A stretch of 35,423 nucleotides of DNA from Afipia sp. (GCA_030652315.1 JAUSAX010000078.1:1-35423); one strand, 5' to 3'; shown: positions 1-8,186, counted from the stretch's first letter. Translations and numbers: made by a program. The notes: generated by a model not told the origin, from the letters alone.

Positions 1-2
1 TG

Positions 3-1676
3 GCGCTGGCGACCGTCGGCAGCTTCGGCTATCGCCGCGCGCTCGGGATCACATCGACCAAGGTGGGCGAGGGCAATTTGCTGATCGCCGGAGAGGCCAA
101 CACCTATAATGGCCCGTGGGACAATCCCGACAAGCTGCGCAAGCTGAATGCCGTGGTGCGCTACACGGAAGGTACCGTGGCCAACGGATTTTCGCTGACC
201 GGTATGGCCTATTCCAACCGCTGGAATTCCACCGACCAGATTCCGCTCCGTGCCATCACATCAGGGCTCGTCGGCCGTTACGGCGCGCTCGATCCGACCG
301 ACGGCGGCAATTCCGACCGCTTCTCGCTGTCCGGACGATGGGCGCAGACCGACAAGGATGGATCCTCGAAAATCAATTTCTATGCGATCAAAAGCTCGCT
401 CGATCTCTATAACAACTTCACGTTCTTCCTGAGCGACCCGATCAACGGCTTTCACTACGGCGATCAATTTCATCAGCGTGATGACCGCGTTCTCGCCGGT
501 GTGAACGCCTCGCACACCTTCAATCACGCGGTTGCCGGCCTGCCGATGCAGACCGAAATCGGCATCCAGAGCCGCTATGACGACATCAAGGTCGCGCTGT
601 CGAATACCTACCAGCGGCAGTTCCTGTCGGGCACCCGCAATGACAAAGTGAAGGAAGGCAGCGTCGGGCTCTTCATTCAGAACACCGTTCACTGGACGGA
701 CTGGATGCGCACCACGCTCGGCTATCGCGGCGACTTCTACACCACCAATGTCAATTCGCTGCTGACGCCCGCGAATTCCGGCAATGCCAATGCATCGATC
801 GGCAGTCCAAAGCTGAGCATCGTGTTCGGACCGTTCGCGAAGACCGAATTGTTTCTCAATGCGGGTGAAGGCTTCCACAGCAACGACGCGCGCGGTGTCA
901 CCATCAGGGAATCCTCGTCGAATGACGGGTCGTTGGTCGATGCGTCGCCATTTTTGGTCAAGACACGTGGCGCCGAGGTCGGCATCCGAACGCGGCTCAT
1001 TCCCGGTCTCGACAGCTCGGTCAGCCTATTTCTGCTCGACTCCGCGTCGGAGATATTGTTCGTCGGCGATGCGGGTGACACCGAGCCGAGCCGGCCGAGC
1101 CGACGCTACGGCGTGGAGTGGACCAATCACTACAAGCCGGTGTCGTGGCTTCAGATTGATGGCGACCTTGCCATCACCCATGCGCGGTTTCGCGGCGACA
1201 ACTCGGCCCAGGCGGTAGCTTATGCCGAACTGGCGGGTTATCCGGAGGCGCAGATCGGCAACGCGCCGGGCAATTACATTCCCGGCGCGCCGAACATGAT
1301 CGCCTCCGCGGGCATCAGGCTTGGCGAGAAAACCGGATGGTTCGGCGCACTGCGCTATCGCTATTTCGGCCCGCGCCCGCTCACCGAAGACGGTGCTTTC
1401 GTGTCGCCGGCCACGGGCCTGCTGAACGGGCAGGTCGGTTACCGGTTCGACAACGGCTGGCGCATCCAGCTCGACGCCTTCAATCTGACCGACAGCAAGT
1501 CCGACCAGATCACCTATGCTTACGGATCGCTGCTGAAAACAGATGCTTTGTATACGCAATGCAGGTTCGGTGCGCCGCCGCCGCCAGCGGCGGTCTGTCA
1601 GACCGGCGTGATGGACCGCGTCCTGCATCCCGTCGAGCCGTTCGCGGTTCGGCTCACCGTGGCGGGTCAATTCTGA
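3..1676 (+). CDS. TonB-dependent outer-membrane receptor, C-terminal part (5' end outside window)
   Basis: The reading frame is open from the first bases of the window (codons in frame from position 3), so the gene begins upstream and the plug domain is not visible. The visible ~557 residues are rich in alternating aromatic/polar strands with Asn/Gly/Asp turns, as in a 22-strand TonB-dependent barrel. The protein ends in ...RLTVAGQF, with the terminal Phe recognised by the BAM complex. Near the C-terminus are the typical segments GALRYRYFGPRPL and WRIQLDAFNLTDSKSDQI. Such receptors import scarce ligands (siderophores, cobalamin, nickel chelates, sugars) using TonB energy. The ligand cannot be read from this part. 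The next gene on the same strand is a permease with a nickel/cobalt signature, so a metal chelate is the best guess. Confidence 0.88.
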   Translation, partial: ALATVGSFGYRRALGITSTKVGEGNLLIAGEANTYNGPWDNPDKLRKLNAVVRYTEGTVANGFSLTGMAYSNRWNSTDQIPLRAITSGLVGRYGALDPTDGGNSDRFSLSGRWAQTDKDGSSKINFYAIKSSLDLYNNFTFFLSDPINGFHYGDQFHQRDDRVLAGVNASHTFNHAVAGLPMQTEIGIQSRYDDIKVALSNTYQRQFLSGTRNDKVKEGSVGLFIQNTVHWTDWMRTTLGYRGDFYTTNVNSLLTPANSGNANASIGSPKLSIVFGPFAKTELFLNAGEGFHSNDARGVTIRESSSNDGSLVDASPFLVKTRGAEVGIRTRLIPGLDSSVSLFLLDSASEILFVGDAGDTEPSRPSRRYGVEWTNHYKPVSWLQIDGDLAITHARFRGDNSAQAVAYAELAGYPEAQIGNAPGNYIPGAPNMIASAGIRLGEKTGWFGALRYRYFGPRPLTEDGAFVSPATGLLNGQVGYRFDNGWRIQLDAFNLTDSKSDQITYAYGSLLKTDALYTQCRFGAPPPPAAVCQTGVMDRVLHPVEPFAVRLTVAGQF

Positions 1677-1708
1677 CAAAGTGCTTTGCAGCGGGCCGGT
1701 ATCGGTGA

Positions 1709-1757
1709 GGGCGTGATCCCGAAAAGTGGGCACCGGTTTTCGGGTATGATCATGCCC
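1709..1757. repeat. 49-bp dispersed intergenic palindrome, copy A
   Basis: An imperfect palindrome with outer arms GGGCGTGATC / GATCATGCCC and inner arms CCCGAAAA / TTTTCGGG around a GTGGGCACCGG centre. A second copy of identical length lies at 27873-27921, with different but still complementary arms. Elements of this form are abundant between genes in Bradyrhizobium-group genomes (general knowledge). It lies between the receptor and the permease gene and could fold in the mRNA. No T-run follows, so it is not called a terminator. Confidence 0.8.
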
Positions 1758-1829
1758 TGTGAAAAGTCTGCTTCAACGCAGCTGAAATAGTCTCTAAGGT
1801 CGCGCCCATCACATGAGATCGTCACGCGA

Positions 1830-2525
1830 ATGTTCGGAATTCTAGGCCTCGGCTTTCTTATCGGAATGCAACATGCCCTCGAGGCCGATCACGTCGCAGC
1901 GGTGTCCAGCATTGCGGCCCGACGATCGAGCGTCCGAGATATCGTTAAGCACGGGCTGACCTGGGGACTGGGCCACACCATCACATTGTTCATTTTCGCC
2001 GGCGCCGCGATCCTTCTTGGTCACACGATCCCTGAACATCTGGCGGGGCCGCTGGAAACCGCTGTCGGTGTCATGCTGGTCGGGCTCGGCGCGCATGTGC
2101 TGTGGCGGCTATGGCGCGACCGCGCGCATTTTCATCAGCACCGCCACGTCGATGGCACCGCGCATCTTCATCTTCACAGTCATGGCGCGGATACTGTTCC
2201 GCACCGGCGCAGCAGTCATGACCATGTGCACGGTTTTCGGTGGCGGTCCTTGCTGGTCGGGTTGATGCACGGCATGGCCGGCTCGGCCGCACTGCTGGTG
2301 CTGGTCGTTTCGCAGTTCGCAAATCCGCTGCATGGCTTGCTCTACATTCTGCTGTTCGGAATAGGCTCGATGCTCGGGATGGGAGCGCTGTCGATCGTGA
2401 TCGCGGTGCCGCTGGCGGTTTCCGCAAGGTCGCTGACATGGGCCAATCGCGGGCTGCAGGCGGCTGTCGGCGTTGTCACCATCGCAATCGGGGCGATGAC
2501 GATCTATTCGACGGCGCTGGCGTAA
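1830..2525 (+). CDS. Nickel/cobalt-type inner-membrane transporter (NicO / UreH-HupE-like) with His-rich loop
   Basis: A 231-residue hydrophobic protein with about six membrane segments (roughly residues 1-14, 42-63, 74-93, 140-160, 166-195 and 208-229). Residues 15-21 read HALEADH, matching the H-A-x-x-A-D-H signature of nickel/cobalt permeases, in which these residues bind the metal. Between the third and fourth segments (about 98-135) is a polar loop with about a dozen histidines, as in metal-handling transporters. The ATG at 1830 is used because the ATG at 1813 is out of frame; no strong ribosome site is seen. Automated labels for this family vary (urease accessory protein UreH, TauE/SafE-like, HupE). 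The neighbouring TonB receptor supports Ni or Co uptake over efflux, but this is inferred. Confidence 0.8.
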   Translation: MFGILGLGFLIGMQHALEADHVAAVSSIAARRSSVRDIVKHGLTWGLGHTITLFIFAGAAILLGHTIPEHLAGPLETAVGVMLVGLGAHVLWRLWRDRAHFHQHRHVDGTAHLHLHSHGADTVPHRRSSHDHVHGFRWRSLLVGLMHGMAGSAALLVLVVSQFANPLHGLLYILLFGIGSMLGMGALSIVIAVPLAVSARSLTWANRGLQAAVGVVTIAIGAMTIYSTALA

Positions 2526-2610
2526 AGCAGGCCGTTTCTCCCGCTGCGGCTTGTCGTGATGGCGGGCGATGTGCAGAGTGTCGGCAAAACAACAGCCGAC
2601 GAGGAACGCC

Positions 2611-3414
2611 TTGGCCCATCACAGCGAGATCTACGCAATCCGTTACGCCACCATGACGGGGCGTCAGCCGCACCAGAACTATCTGACACCGGATGTGCAT
2701 AACGAAGGCACCGATCTCGATTACTTCGTTTGGCTGATCCGTGGCAGGGACGGCGACATTCTGGTCGATACCGGCTTCAACGACGTCGCGGCGCGTGAGC
2801 GGTCGCGCAGCCTGACCATCAATCCCGCCGATGCGCTGGAACAGTTCGGCGTTGCGCCTGACAGCATTCGCGACGTCGTCATTACGCATCTGCATTACGA
2901 TCACGCCGGCAATCTCGATCGCTTTCCCAATGCGCGATTTCATCTGCAGGATCGCGAAATGAGTTTCGCGACCGGCCGCTGCATGTGCCACGGACTATTG
3001 CGCCATCCGTTCTCGGCCGAGGACGTCACGCTGATGGTGCGTCATGTGTTCAGCGATCGTGTCGTGTTTCACGACGGTGACGACGAGATTGCGCCGGGCG
3101 TGACCTTGCATCATGTCGGCGGTCATTCGGACGGTTTGCAGGTGGTCCGCGTCGAGACCGAACGCGGGCCTGTGGTGCTCGCCTCCGACGCCGCGCACTA
3201 TTACGGCAACATGCATCGCGGCAATCCCTTTCCGATCGTCTACAACCTCGGCGACATGATGGAGGGCTGGAAGATCGTCGAGCGTCTTGCCGGTCATCCT
3301 GATCGCGTGATTCCCGGTCACGATCCGATGGTGCGTGAGCTATATCCGCAGGCGGGCGGGAAAGCCGACGCCGTCGCGCTGCACAAAAATCCGAAACGGT
3401 CATTCGCCAAATAG
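2611..3414 (+). CDS. Metallo-beta-lactamase-fold hydrolase, N-acyl homoserine lactonase-like
   Basis: With the TTG start at 2611, four bases after GAGGAA (2601-2606), the product is 267 residues; an in-frame GTG at 2569 has no comparable ribosome site. The zinc ligands are all visible: THLHYDHAG (H93, H95, D97, H98), H172 in HVGGHSDG, D193 in LASDAAHYY and H237 in VIPGHDP. The order H-x-H-x-D-H...H...D...H is that of AHL lactonases of the AiiA/AttM type, whose family also hydrolyses other lactones and esters. There is no signal peptide, so it acts in the cytoplasm. It lies between the permease and a flavoprotein dehydrogenase of a putative catabolic cluster. It may therefore open a lactone intermediate and not quench quorum signals. 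The fold is certain; the substrate is open. Confidence 0.85.
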   Translation: MAHHSEIYAIRYATMTGRQPHQNYLTPDVHNEGTDLDYFVWLIRGRDGDILVDTGFNDVAARERSRSLTINPADALEQFGVAPDSIRDVVITHLHYDHAGNLDRFPNARFHLQDREMSFATGRCMCHGLLRHPFSAEDVTLMVRHVFSDRVVFHDGDDEIAPGVTLHHVGGHSDGLQVVRVETERGPVVLASDAAHYYGNMHRGNPFPIVYNLGDMMEGWKIVERLAGHPDRVIPGHDPMVRELYPQAGGKADAVALHKNPKRSFAK

Positions 3415-3485
3415 CGCTTCGGCATGCGGACCGCTTGAACTGGTCCACGAAAGCGGTGTAAGGAATTTTCGCGTGCGCAAATAAT

Positions 3486-3510
3486 AGAACACTGTTCTGT
3501 CCAACAGAAC
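3486..3510. promoter_or_regulatory. Overlapping palindromes, candidate IclR-family operator
   Basis: Two dyads share bases: AGAACACTGTTCT (3486-3498) and GTTCTGTCCAACAGAAC (3494-3510, arms GTTCTG/CAGAAC, 5-base spacer). They lie about 85 bases before the flavoprotein start and just after an AT-rich TAATAG, where a repressor could block transcription. IclR-family regulators commonly bind short palindromes, and an IclR gene closes the same cluster (7285-8028). The pairing of this regulator with this site is inference. Confidence 0.5.
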
Positions 3511-3593
3511 GGCGAGAAATGATCGGCGAAAGCCGAGTTGATGTTCCGGACGGCAATTGCCGCATCGAACAGAGTGCGGTGACGAGGATGACC

Positions 3594-5084
3594 ATGAGCG
3601 AATACGACGTTGTTGTTGTGGGAGCGGGCAATGCCGCGATGTGCGCGGCGCTCGCTGCGCGTGAGCACGGCGTCACCGTTGCTGTGCTTGAATGCGCGCC
3701 GGAGGGTGAGCACGGCGGCAATTCGAGCTTCACGGCCGGCGCGATACGTGTCGCCTACAACACCGTGGAGGATCTCTATGCGCTGATGCCGGATCTGTCC
3801 GACAGCGAAAAGGAAAACACCGACTTCGGCACCTACAGCGAGGACCAGTTCTTCGACGACATGGCGCGGGTTACGCAGAATCGCACCCATCCCGATATGG
3901 TCGAACTGCTGGTGCGCCGCAGCCATGCCACCATGAACTGGATGCGCGACAAGGGCGTGCGCTTCGTCCCGATCTATGGGCGTCAGGCGTTCAAGGTCGA
4001 TGGCAAGTTCAAGTTCTGGGGCGGCTTGACCGTCGAGGCCTGGGGCGGCGGCCCGGGGCTGGTCGAGGCATTGCACAAGTCGGCGGCGCGCGAGGGCATC
4101 GACGTGATGTTCGAGACGCGCGCGCTGTCGCTGATCGCCGACGACAACGGCGTGCAAGGTGTCCGGGTGAAGCAGAACGGCAAGACGCGCGACATCCGCG
4201 CCAAAGCTGTGATCCTCGCCAGCGGCGGCTTTCAGGCCAATGCCGAATGGCGCACGCGTTATCTCGGCCCGTCGTGGGATCTCGCCAAGGTGCGCGGCTC
4301 GCGGTTCAATACGGGCAGCGGCATTCAAATGGCTCTCGACATCGGCGCGCGGCCGACCGGAAACTGGTCGGGCTGTCACGCCGTCGGCTGGGATCGCAAT
4401 GCGCCGGAACACGGCGATCTCGCGGTCGGCGACGGCTTTCAGAAACACTCCTATCCGTTCGGCATCATGGTCAACGCGACGGGCGAACGCTTCGTCGACG
4501 AAGGTGCGGATTTCCGCAACTACACCTACGCCAAGTATGGCCGCGTGATTCTGAACCAGCCGGGACAGTTTGCCTGGCAGATATTCGATCAAAAGGTCGC
4601 GCATCTCTTGCGGGACGAGTACCGCATCCGGCAGGTGACAAAAGTTCAGGCGGATACGCTTGAGGAACTATCGAAGAAACTCGACGACGTCGATCCGGCG
4701 GGCTTCATGCGCACCGTGACCGACTGGAACAACGCGGTGAAGACCGACGTGCCGTTCAATCCGAACGTCAAGGACGGTCGCGGCACCAGCGGGCTTGCGG
4801 TGCCGAAAAGCAACTGGGCCAACACGCTCGACAAGCCGCCCTATCTCGCTTTTGCGGTGACCTGCGGCATCACCTTCACGTTCGGCGGATTGAAGATCAC
4901 CCAGGCCGGCGAAGTCGTCAGCCTTGATGAAATGCCGATTCCGAATCTTTACGCCGCCGGCGAACTGGTCGGTGGGCTGTTCTATTTCAACTATCCCGGC
5001 GGCACCGGATTGATGGCGGGTGCTGTATTCGGACGCATCGCGGGGGATTCTGCCGGCGCACAGGTCAAGGCTGCAAGAAAATAG
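3594..5084 (+). CDS. FAD-dependent dehydrogenase, tricarballylate dehydrogenase TcuA / CobZ type
   Basis: A 496-residue flavoprotein. The start at 3594 (MSEYDVVVVGAG) is chosen because GAGG at 3584-3587 sits six bases upstream; the frame is open to 3519 with no better site. Residues 4-30 hold the FAD-binding beta-alpha-beta fold (VVVGAGNAAMCAALAAREHG, ending in a Glu that binds ribose). Conserved end motifs GELVGGLFYFNYPGGTGL and AGAVFGRIAG resemble TcuA and the N-terminal half of CobZ, within the fumarate-reductase/3-ketosteroid-dehydrogenase superfamily. TcuA oxidises tricarballylate to cis-aconitate; it needs TcuB to reoxidise FAD and TcuC for uptake, neither of which is seen here. A related organic acid may therefore be the substrate. 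It starts the putative catabolic operon behind the candidate operator. Confidence 0.85.
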   Translation: MSEYDVVVVGAGNAAMCAALAAREHGVTVAVLECAPEGEHGGNSSFTAGAIRVAYNTVEDLYALMPDLSDSEKENTDFGTYSEDQFFDDMARVTQNRTHPDMVELLVRRSHATMNWMRDKGVRFVPIYGRQAFKVDGKFKFWGGLTVEAWGGGPGLVEALHKSAAREGIDVMFETRALSLIADDNGVQGVRVKQNGKTRDIRAKAVILASGGFQANAEWRTRYLGPSWDLAKVRGSRFNTGSGIQMALDIGARPTGNWSGCHAVGWDRNAPEHGDLAVGDGFQKHSYPFGIMVNATGERFVDEGADFRNYTYAKYGRVILNQPGQFAWQIFDQKVAHLLRDEYRIRQVTKVQADTLEELSKKLDDVDPAGFMRTVTDWNNAVKTDVPFNPNVKDGRGTSGLAVPKSNWANTLDKPPYLAFAVTCGITFTFGGLKITQAGEVVSLDEMPIPNLYAAGELVGGLFYFNYPGGTGLMAGAVFGRIAGDSAGAQVKAARK

Positions 5085-5114
5085 AAAATTCATTCTGAAT
5101 AGGGGGAACAAATA

Positions 5115-6326
5115 ATGATGAAAACATCGATTGTTACGACACTTCTGCTCACGGTCTCGTTGCTGGCCTCATCTGCCGCGCGCGCAGCGGATGACACGAT
5201 CAAGATCGGTATTCTCAACGATCAGGCCGGTCCTTTCGCCGACAACGGCGGGCGCGGCTCGGTTGCGGCAGCGCGGCTGGCCGCGGAGGATTTCGGCAAT
5301 CAGATCCTCGGCAAGAAAATCGAAATCATCAGCGCCGACCACCAGAACAAGCCGGACATCGCGTCCGCCACCGCCCGCAAATGGTTCGACAGTGAAGGCG
5401 TCGATGTGATTGCCGACGGTGCGGCGTCGTCCGCGGGCTTTGCGATCCTCGAGATCGCTCGTCAGAAAAACAAGATATTCCTCATCAGCGGGCCGGGATC
5501 GTCGGATTTTACCGGCAAGGCCTGCTCTCCGGTCAGCTTTCATTTCAATTATGATACTTACGCGCTGTCGCGGATGACCAGCGAGGCCGTCACCAAGGCG
5601 GGAGGCGCAAGCTGGTTCTTTATCTCGGCGGACTACGCATTCGGTCATGCGCTCCAGCGCGACGCGACCAAATTCATCGAGGCCGCAGGCGGCAAGGTCA
5701 TCGGCTCGGCCGCGCATCCGCTCGGAACAGCGGATTTTGCCTCGTTCCTGCTGCAGGCCCAGGCTTCCAAGGCCAAGGTGGTCGGATTGGCGACGTCCGG
5801 TGCGGATGTTCAGACCGCCATCAAGCAAGCAGGTGAGTTTGGCATCGTCGAGCGCGGTCAGAGTCTCGCCGGCCTGCTTGTGTTCATCACCGACGTCAAT
5901 GCGCTGGGGCTGAAGGTGACTCAGGGTCTGCAGGTCACGACCTCGTTCTACTGGGATCTGAATGACGGCACGCGCGTCTGGTCGAAGCGCTATTTCGCGG
6001 CGATGGAAGGCCGCGTGCCGAGCATGGTTCAGGCCGGCGTCTACAGCGGCGTTCATCACTATCTTTCAGCGGTCAAGGCGGCGGGGACCAAAGATCCGAC
6101 CGTCGTCGCGGCCAAGATGCGCGAGATGAAGGTCAACGACATGTACAACAAGGATGTGACGATCAGGCCGGACGGCCGTGTGCTTCATACGATGCACCTT
6201 GTGCAGGTCAAGAAGCCTGAGGAGTCGAAGTACAAGTATGACTACTACAAGATCCTGACCTCGCAGCCCGGCGACCGCGTGTTTCGTCCGCTCAGCGAAG
6301 GCAACTGTCCGCTGGTGAAATCCTAA
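5115..6326 (+). CDS. ABC transporter substrate-binding protein, Leu/Ile/Val (type I periplasmic) family
   Basis: A 403-residue precursor with the ribosome site AGGGGG at 5100-5105 before ATG 5115. The N-terminus has two positively charged-to-hydrophobic stretches typical of Sec export and a likely cut after SSAARA. The mature protein starts with DDTIKIGILNDQAGPFAD, the first beta strand of branched-chain-amino-acid/amide-binding proteins, and keeps LIVBP landmarks such as GVDVIADGAASSAG and FISADYAFGHALQRD. It would capture a substrate in the periplasm. No permease or ATPase gene lies nearby, so it either shares a distant LIV-type transporter or acts as a sensor/binding partner. Placement directly after the dehydrogenase suggests that its ligand is the pathway substrate (often aromatic or organic acids in this group). 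Confidence 0.9.
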   Translation: MMKTSIVTTLLLTVSLLASSAARAADDTIKIGILNDQAGPFADNGGRGSVAAARLAAEDFGNQILGKKIEIISADHQNKPDIASATARKWFDSEGVDVIADGAASSAGFAILEIARQKNKIFLISGPGSSDFTGKACSPVSFHFNYDTYALSRMTSEAVTKAGGASWFFISADYAFGHALQRDATKFIEAAGGKVIGSAAHPLGTADFASFLLQAQASKAKVVGLATSGADVQTAIKQAGEFGIVERGQSLAGLLVFITDVNALGLKVTQGLQVTTSFYWDLNDGTRVWSKRYFAAMEGRVPSMVQAGVYSGVHHYLSAVKAAGTKDPTVVAAKMREMKVNDMYNKDVTIRPDGRVLHTMHLVQVKKPEESKYKYDYYKILTSQPGDRVFRPLSEGNCPLVKS

Positions 6327-6335
6327 AAGATCAAA

Positions 6336-6361
6336 CCGGGCACGATACCTGTCGTGCCCGG
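6336..6361 (+). terminator. Strong intercistronic hairpin (possible terminator or mRNA stabiliser)
   Basis: A perfect 10-bp stem CCGGGCACGA / TCGTGCCCGG closes a 6-base loop (TACCTG), starting ten bases after the binding-protein stop codon. No T-run follows, so termination may be partial. Hairpins after binding-protein genes often protect that part of an operon mRNA and raise its yield relative to downstream genes. Confidence 0.5.
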
Positions 6362-6383
6362 ATGTTGAAGCAGGAGTCTACGT

Positions 6384-7280
6384 ATGTCGGGTGCTATCGG
6401 CTTTGTCGGCCTCGGAGTGATGGGAGAGCCGATCTGCCGCAATCTTCTTCGCAAGAGCGGGAAATCGCTTGTTGTCTATGACCTCGCGCCGGAGCCGCTG
6501 GCGCGGCTCGGCAAGGAAGGCGCTGCGATTGCAGCCTCGGTCGCCGACGTTGTGTCGCGTTGCGATGTTCTGTTCCTGTGCCTGCCCAGCGCCAAACACG
6601 TGCGCGCGGCCTTTGAAGGCGACGCAGGACTTCTGCAAACCATCAGGCCGAGCCAGACCGTGGTTGATCTCGGCACCTCGTCGGTCGAACTCACGCGCGA
6701 TTTCGCGCGCCAGTTCGAAGGCAAGGGCGCAGCGTGGATCGATGCGCCGATCGCGCGAACGCGTCAGGCCGCGCAGGATGGCACCCTGAGCGTCATGGTC
6801 GGCGCGTCGCCGCAACTGTTCGAGACGGTTGCGCCATTGATCCGGTGTTTCGCCACCGAAGTGACGCTGTGCGGCGGCACGGGGGCCGGACAGGTGACCA
6901 AGATCCTTAACAACATGGTGCTGTTCCAGACGGTCAATGCGCTCGCCGAAGCCGTTGCAATCGCCAGGCACAGCGGCGTCGAACCGAAACTGCTGCTGGA
7001 AACCTTGTCGAAAGGATCGGCGGACAGCTTCGCGCTTCGTAATCACGGACTGAAAGCCATCGTGCCGGGCGATTTTCCGCTGCGCGCATTCTCGACCGAG
7101 TACGCGCTGAAGGACATGTCCTATGCGCTCGAGCTTGCATCGCAGGGCGGGCTTCAGCCGCGCGGCGCGGCTTTGGTTGGCGAGATCCTTCAGGAAGCTA
7201 TCGAATGCGGATTGGGTGATGCATATTTCCCCGTGATCGCCAAAATTGCTGACCGGCCCGGATCGTCCAACAAGGATTAA
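6384..7280 (+). CDS. NAD(P)-dependent beta-hydroxyacid dehydrogenase (3-hydroxyisobutyrate dehydrogenase family), atypical substrate loop
   Basis: 298 residues, about the usual family length, with AGGAG at 6372-6376 before ATG 6384. The N-terminal Rossmann fold starts IGFVGLGVMG (GxGxxG). The nucleotide-binding VDLGTSS and the catalytic lysine K173 in GAGQVTKILNNMV are present, as is the later KDMSYAL segment. The substrate-binding signature at residues 120-140, normally D-A-P-V-S-G-G, here reads DAPIARTRQAAQDGTLSVMV, so the S-G-G turn that holds the carboxylate is replaced. Members reduce or oxidise 3-hydroxy acids such as 3-hydroxyisobutyrate or tartronate semialdehyde in the cytoplasm. The changed loop suggests a different substrate or an imine-reductase-like role. 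The IclR gene follows four bases after its stop. Confidence 0.85.
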   Translation: MSGAIGFVGLGVMGEPICRNLLRKSGKSLVVYDLAPEPLARLGKEGAAIAASVADVVSRCDVLFLCLPSAKHVRAAFEGDAGLLQTIRPSQTVVDLGTSSVELTRDFARQFEGKGAAWIDAPIARTRQAAQDGTLSVMVGASPQLFETVAPLIRCFATEVTLCGGTGAGQVTKILNNMVLFQTVNALAEAVAIARHSGVEPKLLLETLSKGSADSFALRNHGLKAIVPGDFPLRAFSTEYALKDMSYALELASQGGLQPRGAALVGEILQEAIECGLGDAYFPVIAKIADRPGSSNKD

Positions 7281-7284
7281 GCGA

Positions 7285-8028
7285 ATGTCGTCTCCTGGCG
7301 TTGCTGCCGTGAACCGTGCGTTGACCATTCTTTCCGCGTTCGAGGGAGAGACCGAGGCGATGACCCTTGCCGCGCTCGCCCGCCGCACCGGATTGTACAA
7401 AAGCACGCTGTTGAGGTTGATGACCTCGCTTCAGGAATTCGGCTACCTCGGCCAGCTTCCCGACGGGCGTTATCATCTCGGGCCGACACCGTTTCGTCTG
7501 GGAGCGGTCTATCAGCGCACGAACCGGCTGCACGATCATGTCATGCCGGTGCTGCGCCATCTCGTTGTTGCAGGAACCGAGAGCCCGTCATTCCACGTCC
7601 GGCACGATGCCAAATCGCGGCTGTGTGTGTTTCGGGTCGATTCGCAGCATTCAACGCTGGATCGTGTCGAGGCCGGCGCGCTGTTGCCGCTGGATCGCGG
7701 CGCTGCGGGCAAAGTCATTCTGGCCTTTGGCGGCGAAAGCGGCGAGGCATTCGACCGCATCCGCGCCGAGTTCATCGCGGCATCTTTCGGGGAGCGTGAT
7801 CCCGATTGCGCCGGCATCGCCTGTCCGGTGTTCGGACCGGACGGAGCGCTGGCCGGGGGGCTGTCTGTCTCCGGGCCGAAGCCGCGATTCACCCGGGACA
7901 GCTCCCGGCGCATGTCCGACCTTCTGCTGGACAGTGCGCTGCACCTGACCCGCGTGCTGGGAGGGCGCAACGACGCGATGACCAGGGTTGTCGAGGTGCG
8001 GAAAAAGAAGATGCTGCGAACGGCCTGA
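7285..8028 (+). CDS. IclR-family transcriptional regulator
   Basis: 247 residues from ATG 7285, preceded by AAGGA at 7272-7276; upstream in-frame TTG 7246 lies inside the previous gene and is less likely. The N-terminus (about 3-65) is a winged helix-turn-helix typical of IclR: VNRALTILSAFEG, LAALARRTGLYKSTLLRLMT, then the wing GYLGQLPDGRYHLG. The remainder is the GAF-like effector domain (about 80-235) ending in ALHLTRVLGG. Such proteins repress or activate catabolic operons in response to a pathway metabolite. It is the last gene of the cluster, four bases after the dehydrogenase. The palindrome at 3486-3510 is the most likely operator seen nearby. Confidence 0.9.
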   Translation: MSSPGVAAVNRALTILSAFEGETEAMTLAALARRTGLYKSTLLRLMTSLQEFGYLGQLPDGRYHLGPTPFRLGAVYQRTNRLHDHVMPVLRHLVVAGTESPSFHVRHDAKSRLCVFRVDSQHSTLDRVEAGALLPLDRGAAGKVILAFGGESGEAFDRIRAEFIAASFGERDPDCAGIACPVFGPDGALAGGLSVSGPKPRFTRDSSRRMSDLLLDSALHLTRVLGGRNDAMTRVVEVRKKKMLRTA

Positions 8029-8186
8029 GCGCAGGGTCCAGGGAGTTCAGCATCCTGTCTCGCAGCCCGGACAAGCAATCTTGATTGCCTGCCTCGTCGG
8101 CGCGTTGGTATAAGTCCAGCGCACCCGCATGGATGTCGCCTGCGGATTGCGGCGTGAGAAGTGAATCGAAAGCTGTTGTAGGCTCG

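Noticed and set aside
3486-3510. Alphaproteobacterial LexA box (GTTC-N7-GTTC)
   Set aside because: The half sites are inverted and spaced differently; no direct GTTC repeat with seven-base spacing is present.
3318-4604. 428-codon minus-strand frame opposite the flavoprotein gene
   Set aside because: A high-GC shadow frame: it lacks a domain, is rich in Arg/His/Ala, and lies wholly across a gene with clear FAD motifs.
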